From Cornus controversa (taxonomy: Eukaryota; Streptophyta; Magnoliopsida; Cornales; Cornaceae), in contig CM048845.1 of assembly GCA_026545225.1 (NCBI GenBank), positions 88,643,533 through 88,707,532 of the forward strand: a stretch of 64,000 bases of DNA, read 5' to 3'. Shown here one piece after another: positions 20,338 to 33,200 of the stretch. The position numbers and the translations under genes are program-made. The notes beneath the pieces are model-generated. The model worked only from the letters and a program-made list of their open reading frames with translations, ran no database searches and was not told where the DNA came from. Within the stretch, counting starts at the first letter, position 1. Each line of letters opens with the position of its first letter.

Positions 20338-23300
20338 ATGACTCGCCGGTGTTCTCATTGCAGCAACAACGGCCACAACACTCGGACATGTCCGTCAAGA
20401 GGCGGCGGCGGTGGTGTGAAGCTGTTTGGGGTTAGACTCACCGATGGTTCGATCATCAAGAAGAGTGCGAGTATGGGGAACCTCTCTGCGCACTACCATT
20501 CGTCTTCATCCGCCGCCGCTTCACCCAATCCCAGCTCTCCTTCCTCCGACCCTCTCCGTGACCCGGTTCATGTGCCCGATGGATACCTATCCGACGATCC
20601 TGCTCACGCCACGTGTTCCTCCAATCGCCGTGCCGAACGCAAGAAAGGTGCTCTTAATTCGATTTATTAATCAGATCAATTATGTTTCTATCTGTTTGTT
20701 TTCTTGATTGTTTTGTCAATTCAATTTGATAATTCTTTTTTATAATTGGGATATTCGTTTTATTTTGATATATGGTTTGGATAAGGTTGAGATTTGGCTG
20801 AGTTAAATAATTTTCTCTATTTTGGTCGGCTCTTAAATTTGGATTTTAATTCACAATTTAAATAGTATTTTTCATGTGTAAGTTCATATAGAAATGCTGA
20901 TATTCGAACATGCCCAAAGTAATCATTAATGAATTATGAGTTCTGTTTATTTTTAAATTGACTGAAATGAAATTAAATGAATGTAGTTGTGCGCTTTTTG
21001 ATGGGATGACTTGCTTTTTTCACCGTCTGTTTTGGTCTTGACTTTTCTGTCTTGATTTCTGTTTTTAAATTATTATTTTTGTTAGGCGTTGTTTTTTTTC
21101 TTTGTAATGATTCTATTTTGATGTTGATATTTTGCAGCACATGGATATATATAATATGTATTATTCATCCCAGTATGAATGTATACCGTCAAAATTATCT
21201 TTTCTTCTTCTTCTTCTTCTTCTTCTTCTTCTTCTTCTCATTCTCCTTTTTAAATGGATTTATACTGTCACTGTTACTAATTTCATTGTTGTTCTTTTTC
21301 TCGTTTTATGGATTAATTCAATTAAATGATCATCAATGTTAATTTTTTGTTCAGTTTAATTTCTTTGTTTAGCTCAACATTGAGGACAAACATGACTTAT
21401 TTTTGTTAATAAATATAGTTACCCCTTATTTATTACACATTTAACACATGCCAAGACTAACTTGCATTTGGTCACAATCCTTGTCATCTGTTTAAAAGTA
21501 TGCTTCTATGCTTGTTGCCTACAGGGGAAGCTTTTCAAATACTATCTACCTGATTAGAACTTGGTAAATTAAACTTCAAGTAGGAGCTTATAAGTGAAGG
21601 ATGTATAGAGAAAGAGGGCATTAAGTTTTGGAACTCTTGACAGAGGGATGAAAGTGGGCTTTGCAGGGTTTCTCAAGCCTTTTCGGTTCCCTAACTTCCT
21701 TGGCCTTTTCTGACATATCTTTGTGGGGACCATAGGATAAAATGTGCTTGCCTTCCAATGCAATTTAAACTTCATCCAGCAGTATATGAAATGGGAATTT
21801 AATTTTGATTGTTCACATGATATTTTGTTTTCATGGATGAACACAAAAACACAAATTTACTTTTGTAAGTTTTCTAAGCCATTTTTCTACAATGAATAGA
21901 TTGAGATGAAACCTTGTTACCTCTGCTTAATGGTTTTCTATATATTCTGCAATGTCATGCAGTTGATATGCTATCACATATTGGACTTGATCTCATTGCT
22001 ACATGGTCAGGCAGTTTACATGGTCTTACTGATTTTTGTATCTCATATAGGTTCAATTTGGGTCAAATTGATTGGCTTGCTAGTTTTTTTTTTGCCTTCA
22101 TTATGCACTCTTGTAATAACTGCTCGTGCATATATTTTGCTAGCTCATACTTCACTACTTAATTTTCTAAAAATATCTAGCTAACCTTTGACCAATATTT
22201 GATATTTATTTAATAATTACAAGTTTCCAACACATACATCCAAGTCTTAACTTTAGCTCAAGCAATGAATATTTGAGATAATTATCTCGAGGCTGATTAG
22301 ATTGTTTATCGATTTAATTATAGCATTTGAATTGATTCAATAGGACCTGATCCTTAAAAGTAAAACATTTTCCCATCATTTGAAGTTTTTGAGAACATTG
22401 AATAGACTCCAATGGAGGAGACTCAGATCATTTGCATGCACAATGCATTGCATGTAAGAGCGATGACATGGGTTGGTGGTGGTAATGGTGATTTAATTGA
22501 TGGGTGGCAGTGGCAGGGAGCTGCTGTGGCAATGGTAATTATGGGTTTAGGATGGTAGTGCTTAGTGATAGTGGTTGGTGGTTGGAGGTAATAGCTGTGC
22601 CGTTTTTACTACTGTGGAGATGGTAGTTGTGGTGGCTGCAGTGGCAGCAGCACAATACTGGTTTGGCAGCAGAACTCAGAAGTGGTGGTGGTTTTGACGA
22701 AATGCTAATGAACAAGCATATTAAAACTTTATAGGCCGAGTTCAAAGTTTTGTCTAATTTTCTTTCATGATAGTTTATTGATTATAGGGAAATAAACCAT
22801 AACCTAGAAACTAAACTTCATACTGGTTTCAGGAATTGAAGAGACTAATACTACCATCTTTTAATATACATATTTTAAACATTCTTCAAAATAGATGCGT
22901 GTGAGCATGTATACACACAGCCATACAATTGTGCCATTCCTAATTCATGTTCCAGCATCAGCTTTATTTCTCTGAAAACATGGCACTGCTTCTCTTCAGT
23001 TGAAGAAAAATAGAGGGAAAATGGCCATTTAGTGGTTGAACTTCACCAAGTCATTAACACTTCCTCTTCCTCTTGGGTCTACCATCAAAATTTTCCAAAC
23101 CAAATAGAGAAAAAGAGAGGGGCAACTGGTATGAGGTAATTAAAGGATAAGTGACCAGATCGCAGGAGATGTTTGGTGAGGTATGGAGCATTCATTGTGC
23201 ATGCTAATGTCTTTAGTGTTCACATCATGTGAAGATATGATAGATATTATTGATATTGCCTATGTATTCACTGTCGCATTCTAAAATACGTTGCTTTAGT

Positions 23301-26300
23301 AACACGGGGACATGATACATTAGGATATTCTGGATTTAGAAGTTTAACCAAACTCCCTTAAATTTCCTGGGGTATTTATCACGGTATAATGCTGTGAAAA
23401 ACCATCTATAGCCTCTAAAGCTATAATCTTTGCACAGAAGATCAGGAAAAAACCAAATTGATATCACTTTTGGCAAGACTGGAGTGCTAACGAGTGGCCT
23501 TAAAAAATTCATCTGATAAACATGCATACACACATCAATGCTGACATGAATGATGAAAATTTCTTGGCAATTTTATACAGTGGACCTTAACTTTAAAGTA
23601 TTCCAGATTTCTTCTACAACTGATTTGACATATTAGAAAGTATAGATGAGAAAACATTAAAACCATGAGAGCAATCCTTGAACAAAATCCTTGAGTATTG
23701 TGGAAATCCTGTAAACCTGCATAATTCAGGACATCATTATATAGCAAATTGGTTTATTTGTTCCGTGAAGACTACTATTCTCTCTAACTTTTCACTTATC
23801 TTAATACTTTAAATTTTCTAAAAAACATTATTTCCATTTATTACTACTCTGCATCCTCCTAAAGTAATAAGTTAAAGTACAGAAATTTCTCTTTCCCCTT
23901 TTTATATTCCTTTAAACCCTATGGACTCCTCTCTCTTTCTTCCATCTTCCTCTTCAAATCTGTTGCGAATATTAGTGATATTTTGGTCAATGCTTACCTG
24001 ATAATACCTCCCCACTCTCTTTCATTTGTTCTTAAATAAAACATTTAGCTCAAACAGAACACACTTTCTACCTTAATGGATATAAGTGGAAAGTCTAGAT
24101 TACTAAAGCCAGGTTTACCACAGGCCAAAGCCGCTTGACCAAAATTTATGGAACCCTACTAGGAAGGGGAGGCCTTAGGATTCAACTCTGTGAAAATTTA
24201 TGATAAATATCGAATATACCTGAGTGTTGTTGATAACACTCGTCAGTAAGCTCCTATTTTCCTATTCTTTTTTTCTCCTCCTCCATCTTGATCCTCCTGA
24301 CACATCCAAAGTGCTATATGACTGGAGAAGGCCATCCGTTTTTTGGTGCTCCATTTCATGGCCTATGGTTTGAGTGGAGATAAAATGTGATCGGCCACAT
24401 GTTAACAATTATTCACTTTAATTTTGTAAGTTTGTTAACACTTTTGCAAAACAAAAAATATTTAGGAGAAAAACAACTTTCGAATTTGTATGTATTCAAT
24501 ATGACATATAAAATTTTGAAAGAAAGATTTCAGACTTGTAGACACAATTTTCCTTTGAATGTGGATATATGGATTACAAAAATTCTAAAACAATTTGTGA
24601 ATAATTAATGAATATATAACACGTATTAAATATTTTCAAACATTTGTATGTGTAATATGTTTTTCAATGAAGTGTGAATTTTCAATCAAAAGCTTACTTT
24701 TGTCTTTTCAAAGTTCTAGCTTTATAAAGAATCTTTTGCTTGCCATCTTCCCTACATTTGTGGCGGTTCTTGCTTCTCAAATCGTAAACAGGTCTTTTGC
24801 TTTCAATTTGTTTTTGGATTATTTTACCTGAATTTCTGATTAATTCTGTGAATTGATTACTCTGAGCAATTCATATGAACTTGGATTTTCCTTTGTGGAT
24901 TTATTTCTCTAACATATTGCAGTTGGGGGCTACTCTGGAGGGACACCTAGGCTCAAATTCAATCGTCTCAACTCAACTCAACTCAAAAAAAGTTTTTGCC
25001 CAAGTATTTGGGGTCGGTTCTGTCTACATGAATCTTATTTCATCATTCCACTCTATTTGAACATAAAAAGAAAGAGTTAAAGATAAAAAGAAGATTTCCA
25101 ATATTATTGTAGAAATAATTGTTAGGTTCATCTGCCTTGTGAATTGTGATTGGTACTAGGCTTCTAGGCTAGTTGTCATATTAATTTCAAAATTTCACCC
25201 CATATAAAGGTCAGGCAGCCCAGACCTATGGGCTAAGCATTCAGTTGAGCTGAGACCTATTTGAGCCTCTGGGCATTTACACATCCTTGAGCCAACCTAC
25301 TGCCGGTACTTGACGCTCTCTATTCCTATCAGACCAATCACCACTCCAATCTAGCCCATTGTGCTTCTATGTGTACATGTCTAACCTCCTATACTCGAGA
25401 TTCTTCATTATAAACAGAATTCAACTGTTTGTATTAATTATTTGTGGCCCCATGTGCTGCATTGCATAGCAATTGCTGTCAGGCTTGTCTTTCCAAGTCT
25501 TGTGCGATTAGTCGATGATGGATCTTTGTTTTCCTTTTAAGGAATGCATCTAAACAAGTATCCTTTATCGTCCTTCACCTGTGAACTACTTGGGGCTTGA
25601 CGTAATTAATTTACCTCTCAGTAGCTTTTTGGGAGTAACTTCTAGATATTTGTGCTTTAAAACCATAGAAAGGAGATTTAAGGTACTGTATTTGCTCATT
25701 TCATTCATTGTAATCTGCTGGTTGTATTTTTATAATTTTATACAACAATCTTAAACTTAATATGATTGTGTAAAAACACTTTCTGATATAAGCTCTGATA
25801 ATTTTTGTAATGAAATTGCATAGTCATTTGAACTGGTTAACGATAATCATCATAAAAAATCTCCACTTGTATTTACTGGGTTTGGTCTGCAGGCACTCCT
25901 TGGACAGAAGAGGAGCATCGCTTGTTCCTACTTGGTCTCCAGAAGTTAGGAAAAGGAGACTGGCGCGGGATATCACGCAGTTTTGTTATATCAAGGACTC
26001 CCACACAGGTAGCAAGCCATGCCCAGAAGTATTTTATTCGGCAGAGTAATGCTACTCGAAGAAAGAGAAGATCCAGCCTTTTTGACATGGTTCCAGAGAT
26101 GGTTTGTTTTGCTTCTTTGTATTAAATTTTGCATGAGTCACACCAGTACAAGCGCTAGTGCACATACCATCACACATATGTGAAAAGGCTTTTGGCTTCA
26201 ATCTAGTGTGCTTCTCAGGTTTCTGGGGTCGTCATTCACATTACATTAACATCATATGAAAGATTAAAGCTTTAATAACCTTTAAGCAGAGTGGATCCTT

Positions 26301-27168
26301 TATAAAATTCCCCAGCTGTTTTACATGGATTGAGATTGTCTGGAAAAACATTACAGCCTGGGGTTGACTGTAATTATGATCTTTAGATAGAACATCATGA
26401 TGAAAATATCATGAAATTAGGTTTAAAATAGCGGATCCCAAATAGTTGTGACAAGGCTTAGTTATTTACTTTACAGTTTTCAGACATACATGTAATCAGA
26501 CCGGTAAAAAATTGTCATCTTGCATATGGCAGAAAACCAATCTTGTGTCTAATATAGTGAACATATATTGTAAACCCTTCTTCCTTATTTATTTTGTTGT
26601 TTTCATTATTATGTTACATGTTTGTCAGGCCATGGATCCACCACCAATGCCAGATGAGCAATTCATGCTTTCTTCTTCTCAAGCAGTGGAGGCTGATAAT
26701 CAGAACGCAATACCTTCTTTAAGTCTCTCTCTCAAACCTGAATTTGAACCCATGGAAGCTAATTCCCTTGAAATGGTTGACGAAGCCAAAGAAACCGTTA
26801 CGCCATCAAGTGAAATCCTGCCAGTTGTTCCTGCATTCTTCCCAGCTTTTCTACCTATTTCACTTTCCTTGTGGCCATCAAATGCAGCCCCTGTTGAAGA
26901 AGAGAGAGGAGCAGAAACATCTCACCATGAGGTCTTGAAGCCAATTCCGATCCTTGGGAAAGAAGCTGTGAATGTAGATGAATTAGTGGGTATGTCCCAG
27001 CTCAGTCTAGGAGAGAAGACTAAAACTGGCCACATAGAGCCATCGCCGCTCTCCTTAAAACTACTAGGAGAACCATCGAGGCAGTCAGCGTTTCATGCAA
27101 GCACAAGCACTCCAGTGAAGGGATCAGAAATAAACAAGGGCAAGTCTAATGCTATCCAGGCAATTTAA
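20338..27168 (+). CDS. MYB-related transcriptional repressor, SHAQKYF class (KUA1/MYBS3-like)
   Basis: Exons are 20338-20647, 25893-26101 and 26629-27168, totalling 1059 nt and 352 aa, with splice phases that join cleanly. The protein opens with a CX2CX4HX4C zinc-knuckle-like motif (C5, C8, H13, C18) and then KLFGVRL at 28-34, a motif linked with repression in this family. The single MYB repeat, about 104-153, starts GTPWTEEEH and ends in SHAQKYF at 145-151. It is followed by a basic patch, RRKRRSS. Exon 3 encodes an acidic, Pro-rich tail with EAR-type motifs LSLSL at 204-208 and LSLKL near 304, plus a conserved [13 protein letters not shown] block at 288-300. Family knowledge: such proteins bind TATCCA/GATAA-type elements in the nucleus and repress, for example, cell-expansion, sugar-response and senescence genes. 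The start is the only ATG giving the conserved MTRRCSHC N-terminus. The exact orthologue is not resolved. Confidence 0.95.
21203..21238. repeat. (TTC)n trinucleotide microsatellite
   Basis: About 12 TTC units inside the MYB first intron. Confidence 0.9.
24960..25060. mobile_element. SINE-tail-like fragment in the MYB first intron
   Basis: Contains iterated caactcaactcaactcaa, then gtatttggggtcggttctgt and ctacatgaatc. This resembles the conserved 3' body of common plant SINEs (ggggtcggctacatgaatcc). No tRNA-like head is evident, so it is probably truncated. Boundaries are approximate. Confidence 0.45.
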
Positions 27169-28752
27169 ATTGGGGATAAGCTACTTCTACGTGTGTTTAG
27201 GTTTTTCTTTCTTAGCAAATCTTTGTACAATTGTATTTTGCTTTCAGAAGGTATGTTGTTGAATCTGATCTCCACCTCAGTATCATGTAATTTTGTGATC
27301 CTCAGCAACCAGGTTTAGATTAAATTTATTGGAAATATTTATTCTTTCAAAAGTACAAATAATTGGACTAAATTGGCAACAAACTCCCAACCTTTTTCAA
27401 CTTGAACTCTGAATTTTGTAGCTTTGATCGCATCAAATGCCCCAAATTTGGAAATTACGGCTACAATTATAGCACCCCATATTGATAAGAAGCAATGAGG
27501 GTCTTGTCCAAGGAGCAATAATTTTTGACCTTCTTGGTTTAGAGAACAACATCATTAAACATTTCGAAAACTGTTCTCTGATTTGAGATTTGTTGTGTTT
27601 ATCTTCCAGTGTATTTTTTACGCCCTACCCGATTTGATGTCTAAAAATCTCTTTGTTCAACTTCCAAATTATCCAGCAAAGTTTAAGAAAGCAAATGCAT
27701 ATAAAAGATCAATACTTTTCATGGATAAAAGACCAGGATGTACATGAATTAGTTCCAAGATTTTTGCTGGTTTGAATTGAATTATCCCTAGCTATGTTAT
27801 GTTGTTGTTGCCCCAGAATGACGAAAAATTAAACATGCAAAATTGTATAGAAGAAGAAGATTCATGTCCAAGTTTACAACAAAGTCGACATGTAATAAAT
27901 TCTTTTTTGAAGCCCTAAGATAATTCGAGTACACCTTATCAAGGCATCAACATTGCTCAATAGTCAATACCAAGCAAAGCAATCATCCATCCTGGGATTT
28001 ATATGGCTATGAAAAGGCTTGTGTTTTTTTTTTTTTATTCCTTTTTTAACCAATTCTTAAATTGCGTCTTAAATTCCTAGCAATTGTTATTATGATGTCC
28101 CTTCTTCTTGGAGAAATGCATCGATATCCCCCATCATCAATGACATTTTTATAAAATTAAGTGAATATTTGTTTCACCATTTTTCCATTTTTGCACTATC
28201 TTTTTCAACACAAAAAATTATTATGATTGTTATTAGGGCAAATTACTCTTCCCTCATCGGTGGCGATAGTGTGGTGTGGCATTGATGGAGAATATATATA
28301 TGTGTGTGTGTTAATTTCAGGATTAAAAATTGAGATTATTTTTACACGAAAATATTATTACACGAGGGTTCCTTTGTAATTATATATTAAATGTAATTTT
28401 GTTTAACGGATAATTAGTTTAATAAAGTGTTATACAGAGTAGTAATTTTGTAAAAAATTTAATTTTAAAAACAATTAAGTCAAACTTGAGGAAACATATT
28501 ATTATTATTATTTTCGGTGTTTAGTCATTATAGTTACACCATTCTCTTAATTTCTTTATTCTTCATTTCTTCTATTTTCCCATAATCACGTGTATCTACT
28601 TTCCTTTGGATCCCACTTAGAAAAACAATTCTTGTTTTCATTTTTTAGTTTCTCATTATCGAAAAGGTTTTTCTTATAAAAAGACGCAGACGCTTTTTCT
28701 TATATACCAAAATAAAAAAAGAATAAGAAAAAAAGAAAAACACCATCCTACC
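27169..28752. other. Intergenic region between the MYB gene and the hAT-like MITE
   Basis: Includes the MYB 3' UTR at the left. AT-rich, with no exon, RNA gene or bounded transposon that I can support. Confidence 0.55.
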
Positions 28753-29408
28753 AAGGGATGGCAATTTGTCCTGCCTCGTCGGTTATCCGCCCCACTCCGT
28801 CCCATTTAAAATTTGTTTAAGGAAACGGAGTGGGGATGGGGTTAGAGAAAATAACCCGCGTTTAAACGGGACGGGAACGGGGTAAGATCCTACCCCGACA
28901 GGTACCCGCCCCGTTTAAGTATATATATATTTATACTTATATATATATAAAATATATATAGAGAAAATATTAATAATGTATAAAGAAAATATTAATATTA
29001 TATATATCATACAATTATACAAGTTTATTATATCAGTAATGGATGACTCAATATTATTCATTGTGTTGCAAGTACCTAAATGTGTGTTTTTGGTGTATAT
29101 GTATCAAAATATCATATTTATTATTATAAAAATTTTTGCATTAAAAAAAAAAAGTATAAACGGGATAGAGCGGAGAAAGTTAAACGATTATGGGAATGAG
29201 AAAGTCAAAACTCGCCCCTCCCATTCCGTTTATACACGGTTGCGGGACGAAAAAAGTTAAATAGTTTCGATTATGAGAAAGGTAAAACCCGCTGCGTTGC
29301 CATCCTAATTTTCTACCCCATCTTTCTCATAGACCTCTCTTTAATATATATTATAAATGATTTCGGTTATGGAAAGGATAAAACCCGCCCGCCGCATTGG
29401 CATCCCTA
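28753..29408 (-). mobile_element. 656-bp non-autonomous hAT-like element, copy 1
   Basis: It starts aagggatggcaa and ends ttggcatcccta, with GC-rich subterminal blocks (repeats of cggggtaagatc- and cccgccccg-type words) around an AT-rich core. The flanks atcctacc (28745-28752) and atcctgcc (29409-29416) form an 8-bp duplication with one mismatch. The core contains tgtgtttttggtgtatatgt, shared in reverse complement with the element at 53766-54361. The right end appears partly duplicated: two ~100-bp units each carry aaacccgc, then ttgccatcct or ttggcatccct, then a ctctctttaatatata-like stretch. The strand is set relative to copy 2. No transposase is encoded. Confidence 0.75.
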
Positions 29409-29416
29409 ATCCTGCC

Positions 29417-30280
29417 CCCTCTCTCTCATAGATCTCTCTCTAATATATACCGTAGTATGATATGACATATACATGTCTCTGTAAAACCACCCAGCTGTAC
29501 TGTTAAATTTTGGTCGATTACTGCGCAGAGCAAACAATCGAAAGCTGGAAAACAGTGTTCTGTAACTACAAATTGCCTCTGTGATCGCTCTCCAGCTAGC
29601 TTTTCCGGCCACTCTCTCCTCTCTATATCACAGGCACACAAATGCTCATACTCTCTCTCTTTCTCTATATATCTATTGACGTGCAGCTTCATCCGGGTAA
29701 TACTTGAGAGAGGTTTGATTTTTAACGAGTTTTCTCTGAGCAAGAGTTTGCAGGAGAGTTCGATCTCGAATCTATTGAATTATCAATCTCTTAGGGTTTG
29801 ATTCATTCCATAGAAAAATTTAGAATTGCAATTGAATTTTATTTTCCTAGGGTTTCAAATCCATTCTACAAGAAGAACAAAGAAATTGAGATCTGGCATT
29901 TAAATTTGCTTTCTGTTACAATTCGAATCTCAAATTTGGTCGTCAAAACCAATAATTGTTACCTCTATTCCCTCTCTCAAAGGTTGTTTCTTCATTTAAT
30001 TGGAACATTTAATTACTGCCAATTCATTGGTCTATCTCCTAGGGTTTCCATGTTCTACCAGAAATCAATAAAGGCAAGACTTGGCCTGTGAATTTTCTGT
30101 CTCCTCTTGGATTTTCAGTCTGTTATACTTGTCAAAAAATAACAAAATACAGTCTGTTACTCTGTTATATATCTCAGAAACAAAAGTTGTAAATTCAAAT
30201 TCTACCTTCGAGGGTTTCCATTACAACATCAAGAGCTTTCCTTTCAATTCTCTCTCCCCTGGGCTGAGCAAGAATTTGTC
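29417..30280. other. Upstream and 5' leader region of the PAF1/ELF7 gene
   Basis: CT-rich tracts and several agggttt words, including gggtttgattcattc, are typical of plant 5' leaders of housekeeping genes. The cap site is not determinable, and a 5' UTR intron is possible but not shown. Confidence 0.45.
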
Positions 30281-33200
30281 ATGGCGTCGTACAGGCCATT
30301 ACCTCCACCTCAGCAGTCAACTTTTGGTCAGCCCCCGAATCAGAATCCTCTTCCACCACCACCACCGCTGCCACAACCACAGACAAATCAGTACTCTCAG
30401 AATTGGGGATATAATGGTGGTGATGGATCTTCATTTTCTCATAATTACAATCAAACGCATCCAAATTCTAGTTTTCAACATGGTGGTTATGGAACGTCGT
30501 CACAACATTATGGTCCTCCTACGGTAAACCATCTTCCACCTCCACATCCTCCTCCTCTTCATCAACAACAGCAGCAGCCACCATATTCATTTCCACCTCC
30601 ACCACCTCCACAAGAGTCTTCATACCCACCTCCACCACCACCCCCACCTTCAATGCCTGAGAATTCAATGAACTTACAGCCGCAGCCAGCATCAACTCCA
30701 ATGTACTATCCATCTTCTCAGTACTCTCAATTCAATCATCAGCTGTTGCAGCCATTGCCTCCCCCGCCTCCACCACCGCCTGCTTCACCACCCCCGAGTT
30801 CCTCAATTCCTCCACCCCCTCCATCTCCACCACCACCTCCTTCGTCAGTTCCAACAGTTGGCCAAAGTAAGGAAAGTAGACCAGATGGTGAGAAGGGGGT
30901 GTCCAAGGATGTAATGGGCTCCAGGTGGCGAGAACCAGGGCATTCAAATCAAGGGGCTCCCCGTAAACAGCATAAGCCTCCTGTTCCCTTGGTGCCAGCT
31001 AAGAAATCAAATGGACTGTCAGGGAGGATTGAGACAGAGGAGGAGAGGAGGTTGCGAAAGAAGAGAGAATTGGAGAAACAAAGGCAAGAAGAGAAGCATA
31101 GGCAACAGTTAAAGGAGTCCCAGAATACAGTGCTGCAAAAGACCCAAATGTTATCCTCTGGACTGAAGGGGCACGTGTCAATTAGTGGGTCATGCATGGG
31201 TGAGCGGAGGACTACTACACTTTTGAGTGGTGAGAGGATTGAGAACCGGTTGAAGAAGCCAACCACATTTCTTTGCAAGTTGAAGTGAGTATGTTGTGAT
31301 ATGAAATTTGGATTTTACTTATTTGTTTGATTTCTTGCACTTTTTTTGAGATATAATTCTAGTTGTGTGATCTGTAACCTCTTTACTAACAAATTTCTAG
31401 CAGTTTTGTGCTTTCAATATTGAATTGAAGATGGGTTTGTCAAGCATTACATTTGGCTAAAGTTTATACAAGATGAGTAATTTTTTTGTCTTGTGCTGAT
31501 TGCGTTAGAGTTGTTGGGAAATGATAACACTATTGATTTGTGTTTTGGGATGACATTCCAAACTGCAATGAAGAAACATAAGAGAGGAAAAAAATAGAAG
31601 CTACAATGAAAGAAAAATACTTGAAACATAATAAGATAGTTGTAAGGTAAAGATTTAAGAAAAGGTTGTGGCACATGAATATATTGGTTTACATAGATTA
31701 CAATAATTTCTTTGTTCCATAGGATTATTCCAATATTACAAAAATGTAAATAGAGAAGTTGTGCATTTCAAAATATCATGTTTTGTTGATCATATACTTG
31801 TTAAAGAAATTCATTTTTACATTTAGAAAATACCTTAACAATCAGCAGATTCTATGTTTCTAACTGTGATATATTTAACATCCCCTACGGAGGAGGGTTA
31901 TTTGATGCAAGTTCGGAGAGACTAGAGGTGGTTGGTGTTCGTATGAGGTGATATTTTCCCCGATAGGAGTGGGTCTTTGGAAATTCATCCGGAAGGGATG
32001 GGATAAATTTTCAAAGCACATCCGATTTAGGGTGAGGGGTCGGCGATAGGTCAGATTATGGGTGGACCCGTGGTGTAGGGATAGAATTCTGGAGGGGGTT
32101 TTCCCTAGGCTATTCTGGATAGCTGTGGATACCCAGGTGGTGATTGCTATCATAGCAGGCGTATGACTTGGGATGTACATTTCGAGAGGCCAATGCAGGA
32201 TTGGAAGGTGGAGTTTCTGGTGTTTTTGTATAGACAAATTGTGTGTGGGGAGGGGATGGATGAATGGTCTTGGGCGGGATCTTGCCACGTGAGGTTTGAG
32301 GTGCGTTCTTTCTACAATAGATGTTGGATGCTCAGGGACCTCCCTTCCTATGGAAGCCAATTTGGCGCACCAAAGCCCTTTTATAGGTGGCTTTTTTTGG
32401 TTGGACAACAATCCTTGGTAGGACATTGACGATTGATAACCTAAGGAGGAGGTGTCTGATCATTGTCAACTGGTGCTATATGTGTAAGAGAGACGAGGAG
32501 TCGGTGGATCATCTTCTTCATTGCCCCATGGCTAGAAATGGTTGGGCCATGTTATGCACCGTCTTTGTGATGCAGTGGGTCATGCCGACTTCCGCAAGGA
32601 GTATGCTAGAGGCTTGGAGAGGATGCTTAGTGGGATCTCAAGCTAGAGATGTGTGACGAGTTGCCCCTTTGTGGTAGAGTCTCTGATAGGGGTGATGAAA
32701 TGCTATATTCTTAGTTCTTTATTTTTGTTGGTAAAGGGGACAAATTGTAAATCTATGAAGCTTTTATCGTCTTTTGTGGATGGCATGGGGGTATAGCTTT
32801 TGGCTCTTTGTTTTTTTTTTTTTTTGTAATTGGGATGTACTTCCCTTTTTGAGTGCTTTTCAATTAAATACTTACAAAAAAAAGGTTCTTTTTTTAGTTT
32901 TGAAAACTTTTCCAGCTTCACAATATATATATAAACTTCAAAGGGTAAGTTGAGAATTTCCAAGGGGGACAATGCATTAAATGGATGTCCCCTTGAAAAA
33001 TATGAATCCTGAAAAGGGACAATTAAATTTGGACGGAGGGAGTACCATTTATCTATTCGATGCCATCTCATATTTTTGTCAAATTTTGTTAGAGATTAGG
33101 CTTTGTGATTTACAAGATGATTAAATCGGAGGTCGGTTCAACTTGACGTTCACACCATCACAAAATCCCGTTGCTACATTGCATTAGAAATTGAGGTCAT

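Larger units (their letters stand above)
20648..25892 (+). other. 5.2-kb first intron of the MYB gene
   Basis: Donor g|gtgctc, acceptor ctgcag|gc. It contains (TTC)n at 21203-21238, a TGG/GGT-rich stretch at 22465-22690, and a SINE-tail-like sequence near 24960-25060. Otherwise it is AT-rich with no supported exon. None of its open frames has a recognisable domain. Confidence 0.8.

Noticed and set aside
22465..22690. Coding glycine/tryptophan-rich repeat
   Set aside because: The TGG/GGT-rich stretch lies inside the MYB intron, has irregular period and stops, and lacks splice signals; treated as low-complexity sequence.
30279..30713. Val/Glu-rich open frames on the - strand opposite ELF7 exon 1
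   Set aside because: They are antisense readings of the proline-codon repeats (cca/cct become tgg/agg), not genes.
31875..32426. 183-codon open frame on the - strand
   Set aside because: It is the exact antisense of the LINE fragment; the + strand carries recognisable LINE protein motifs, so the - strand frame is a shadow.
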